Below are positions 61,053-64,000 of a DNA stretch of 64,000 nucleotides, one piece after another. This DNA comes from an uncultured Treponema sp. (GTDB lineage: Bacteria > Spirochaetota > Spirochaetia > Treponematales > Treponemataceae). The first letter of the stretch is position 1. Each line of letters starts with the position of its first letter. The notes under the pieces are model-generated. The model was not told where the DNA came from. It searched no databases and worked only from the letters and a program-made list of their open reading frames with translations. The stretch is taken from the NCBI RefSeq assembly GCF_945873775.1, contig NZ_CAMCEC010000010.1:1-64000 (forward strand), read 5' to 3'. Made by a program: the position numbers and the translations under genes.

Positions 61053-62887
61053 CAGAACAAAGACGCGTAAAAATTCTCAATGCGGAAGTTGCAAGAAAAA
61101 TTGCCGCTGGTGAAGTCATAGACAAACCTTGCGCCATTGTACGCGAATTTATGGACAATGCAGTTGACAGCGGAGCAACAAGAATCAGAGTTGAAATTTC
61201 TAGCGGCGGAATTGAAAAAATCAGAGTCATAGACAATGGATGCGGAATGTCAAAAGAAGATTTGATTCAATGCGCGCATCCTCATGCAACAAGCAAAATT
61301 TCAAAAGAAACAGATTTGCTCAGCCTTTCAACTTTGGGATTCAGAGGAGAAGCGCTTTCTTCAATTGCAGCAGTAAGCCGTTTGGAAATAAAAAGCGGCG
61401 GCTGGAAAATGAACGCTTCTGTAACGGAAGATCACATTATCGAGCCTTGCGCTTCAACAGAAGGGACAATAGCGCAGTCATCAGGTCTTTTTGAAAATTT
61501 TCCTGCAAGAAGACAATTTTTAAAAAGACCGGCTTCAGAAGGAATTCAGTGCAGGACAATTTTTGAAGAAAAAATTCTTCCACGTCCAGACATTGCTTTT
61601 ACTTTTGTAAATGACGGCGAAGAAAAACTTTCACTTCCCGCTGGACAATCCTTAAAAGAAAGATTTGTTCAGACAAATGAATTTTTTGAAAGCAGCGATT
61701 TATTTTATGAGTTGAAGCATGAAGACTCTGAAAAAAATTTTTCATTTACGCTGATTATTGGAGAGCCTTCTGTTGCAAGAACTTCCCGAAAAGATATTTT
61801 CATTTACGTGAACGGAAGAAAAATACAAGAATATTCTCTCGTGCAAGCCATCATTTACGGAACGCAAGGATATTTTCCAAACGGAACATTTCCAGTCGCC
61901 TGCCTTTTTGTAGAAATGAACCCAGCTCTTGTAGACTTCAACATTCATCCTTCGAAACGTGAAGCTAGATTCAAAGACATAAATGCGCTTCATCATGCAG
62001 TAAGCTCAACAACAAGAAATTTCTTCAAGCAGTATACTGTAAAATCAATGCTCACCCAAAATGCAGAAGATAAAACAGAAGCTGAACTTTCAAATGAATT
62101 TTCCTTTAATTCCACCAGTATTGAAAAAAATAATTTTGTTAAAGAAACCTTCTCTCATCAAAATAACATTCCCAAAATAAATTCAATTTATTCTGATGTA
62201 AAGCGCGGAATTCCTAGGACAAATTTTTCATCAAGTGGAGCAAGACAATCCTTTTTTAAAACAAAAACTTCGCAAGATTTTTTTCACCCGATGAAACCAA
62301 ATTATATTCCAGAAATCAGCAGCGAAAATTTTTCAGAATATGAAAAAGGATTTCATTTTGCAGGCTGTGTTCTTGGAACTTTTATCATTGCAGAAAAAAA
62401 TGAAACGCTTTACATAATCGATCAGCACGCCGCCCACGAAAGAATGATTTATAATCAAATCATGGCAGAGGCAGGACAAAAGCAGTCACTTCTAGTTCCA
62501 TACATTGTGCAGACAGATTCCTCCGCTGATGACAATTTTATCCGCGCAATAAAAGACAAACTTGAAGAAGCCGGATTTTCATGCAAAGACTGCGGAAATG
62601 GAAAATGGGAATTTTCAACAGTACCGATAAGATGGAAAGGCACAGAAGCTGATTTGAAAAAAGATGTGCTTGACCGGCGGGTAAATCCTGCAGACATGAT
62701 AAATGCAGCCGCCGCATCCACAGCGTGCAGGAGCGCAGTTATGGACGGAACAGTTTTAGATGAAGAGACTGCAAAAGAAATTGCAAAGGGAGCTCTTGAA
62801 CTTCCAGATCCACACTGTCCTCACGGACGCCCCGTATACACAACGATTACAAGACAGCAACTTTTTGCACTTGTAAAGCGGACATAA
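61049..62887 (+). CDS. mutL: DNA mismatch repair protein MutL
   Basis: 612 residues. The N-terminal GHKL ATPase shows VARKIAAGEVIDKPCAIVRE, VIDNGCGMS, TSKI and TLGFRGEALSSIAAV. PSKREARF and the dimerisation region follow. The C-terminal endonuclease-type domain has DQHAAHERMIYN, STACRSAV and HCPHGRPVY, so it is the nicking type seen in bacteria without MutH. The DQHA(X)2E(X)4E motif ends in Asn instead of Glu. Translation is coupled to xseB by the ATGA overlap. Confidence 0.94.
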   Translation: MTEQRRVKILNAEVARKIAAGEVIDKPCAIVREFMDNAVDSGATRIRVEISSGGIEKIRVIDNGCGMSKEDLIQCAHPHATSKISKETDLLSLSTLGFRGEALSSIAAVSRLEIKSGGWKMNASVTEDHIIEPCASTEGTIAQSSGLFENFPARRQFLKRPASEGIQCRTIFEEKILPRPDIAFTFVNDGEEKLSLPAGQSLKERFVQTNEFFESSDLFYELKHEDSEKNFSFTLIIGEPSVARTSRKDIFIYVNGRKIQEYSLVQAIIYGTQGYFPNGTFPVACLFVEMNPALVDFNIHPSKREARFKDINALHHAVSSTTRNFFKQYTVKSMLTQNAEDKTEAELSNEFSFNSTSIEKNNFVKETFSHQNNIPKINSIYSDVKRGIPRTNFSSSGARQSFFKTKTSQDFFHPMKPNYIPEISSENFSEYEKGFHFAGCVLGTFIIAEKNETLYIIDQHAAHERMIYNQIMAEAGQKQSLLVPYIVQTDSSADDNFIRAIKDKLEEAGFSCKDCGNGKWEFSTVPIRWKGTEADLKKDVLDRRVNPADMINAAAASTACRSAVMDGTVLDEETAKEIAKGALELPDPHCPHGRPVYTTITRQQLFALVKRT

Positions 62888-62907
62888 AATCCGCTCAGCA
62901 AAACAAG

Positions 62908-64000
62908 TTACTGCAATTCTGCAAGCAATCCATTTACTTCTGAAGTTTTAAAATCAGGAGCTTTGGATTGCAAGTAAAGCAAATATTTTTCCGCGCCATT
63001 CCCATCGCCTTGAGCAAGACAAACTTTTGCAAGTTCAAAAAATAAAGGCCATTCAGTCTGCTGTTTTTTTACAAGCTCTTCATAAATCAGTCTTGCATTT
63101 TTATAATCTTTTGCAGATGTATATGACTTTGCAAGATTTTCTTTTACGGTTAGATTTTCAGGTTCTATATCCAAAGCATTTTTATAAAACCTAACAGAGT
63201 TTTCAAAATCACCAGTATCTCTGTAGGCGCTTCCAAGATTGTTGTTCACTTCAAAATTCTTGGAATCATTTTTGTAAGCTTTTAGCAAAAGCGCAATCGC
63301 AGCATCAGGTTGATTTTTCGTAAGAAGAATCATTCCTAAATTTGTATTTGCTTTAACATGATTTGAATCAAGATTTAAGGTTTCCTGATAAAGTTTGATT
63401 GCTTCATTTTCATTTCCTAATTCTTGATTTAAAAGTCCCAGATTATATGAAATATTTGACTTTACTTCAGACGAAGTTTTTTCTTTGTTATCATAAGCTT
63501 TTTTTGCAAAATCAAATGCCTCGTTCTTTTTGTCTTGTGCAAACATCACAGTAGAAAGGTTGTAATAAGTAAGCGCATTTTTTTCCACAGTAGAATCCGG
63601 ACAAGAAAGTGCCTTTAAAAAATTTTGTTCTGCAAGACTATAATTTTTTAATTCTGAATAGCAAGAACCAAGTTCCTGATAAGTTTGCGCTCTTGACGGA
63701 TTTATTTTTACAGCTTCTGAATATGATTTTACAGCCTCTGAATAATTTTTCTCTTCAGCCAAAATATGTCCTGCGCCCATAAACGCATTTTCATAATCAG
63801 GCTTTATTTTTATTGCATTTCTATACGAAGCAAGAGCCTCTTTATTTTTTCCAAGCTTTTCACAAACAAATCCAGAATTATAATGAGCAGGCGCAAAGTT
63901 TCCATTTATTTTTATTGAAGTTTGAAAAGCTGCAAGCGACTCATTATATTTTTTCTGCATCGCAAGAACTCTTCCAAGCTGATAAAAGTAAGTGCTGTTA
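62908..64000 (-). CDS. TPR-repeat protein, partial
   Basis: The frame is open to the window edge (NSTYFYQLGRVLAMQKKYN), so the true start lies to the right. At least 364 residues are visible, made of about ten tetratricopeptide units such as AHYNSGFVCEKLGKNKEAL and AQTYQELGSCYSELKNYSL. TPRs bind other proteins; no enzymatic domain or signal is visible in this part. It is convergent with mutL. Confidence 0.85.
   Translation of the reverse strand, partial: NSTYFYQLGRVLAMQKKYNESLAAFQTSIKINGNFAPAHYNSGFVCEKLGKNKEALASYRNAIKIKPDYENAFMGAGHILAEEKNYSEAVKSYSEAVKINPSRAQTYQELGSCYSELKNYSLAEQNFLKALSCPDSTVEKNALTYYNLSTVMFAQDKKNEAFDFAKKAYDNKEKTSSEVKSNISYNLGLLNQELGNENEAIKLYQETLNLDSNHVKANTNLGMILLTKNQPDAAIALLLKAYKNDSKNFEVNNNLGSAYRDTGDFENSVRFYKNALDIEPENLTVKENLAKSYTSAKDYKNARLIYEELVKKQQTEWPLFFELAKVCLAQGDGNGAEKYLLYLQSKAPDFKTSEVNGLLAELQ

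Overview
The window is a low-GC spirochaete chromosome segment, most likely from a Treponema. The lineage markers are FlaA (flagellar sheath protein), a P83/100-family antigen, a spiro-SPASM protein, and AT-rich coding with several TTG starts. No other source was consulted, so the genus is an inference from gene content.

Layout. 1-28 kb is ordinary backbone: rpmE, a HAD phosphatase, an RNA uracil-5 methyltransferase, secreted beta-propeller and P83/100 proteins, a glycogen synthase/aroH/membrane-protein group, thiN, cca, rnc, acpP-rpmF, coaD and three envelope proteins. A tRNA-Arg and maf follow. Next comes one long gene string, rpsB-tsf-frr-uppS-cdsA-dxr-rseP plus a propeller protein, which links translation, isoprenoid and phospholipid synthesis and envelope proteolysis. 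An ABC-F ATPase and a DEAD-box helicase close this part. 28.4-41.9 kb is an accessory island. It opens with gene remnants (a nonsense-interrupted lipoprotein and a DUF1016 gene with two frameshifts) and an AlbA_2-type ATPase gene carrying a palindromic in-frame insertion. It continues with a six-gene minus-strand operon: HTH controller, restriction 'subunit M', RhuM, a GIY-YIG/helicase/adenine-methyltransferase fusion, then a Hachiman-like HamA-HamB pair whose helicase ends in a HIRAN domain. The island ends in two truncated genes that face each other and a solitary 5S rRNA.

42-51 kb holds high-molecular-weight rubredoxin, a metal P-type ATPase cluster (with DUF6110 interrupted by TGA), D-lactate dehydrogenase, an Asp/Ala-exchanger-fold transporter, tRNA-Glu, a RelA/SpoT-TPR protein and flaA. 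51-59.5 kb is a minus-strand group for the cell wall and probable glycan modification: GerMN, amidase, ATP-grasp, a triple-fusion sugar enzyme, a glycosyltransferase-like protein and spiro-SPASM. 59.5-62.9 kb is xseA-xseB-mutL, and a partial TPR gene runs off the right edge.

Two themes stand out. First, at least seven genes have a good -10 box (most with a -35 box) ending only 6-10 bases before the start codon, and they mostly lack a Shine-Dalgarno; this suggests frequent leaderless mRNAs. Second, the island joins a restriction-modification-like module and a Hachiman-like module in one controller-headed operon.
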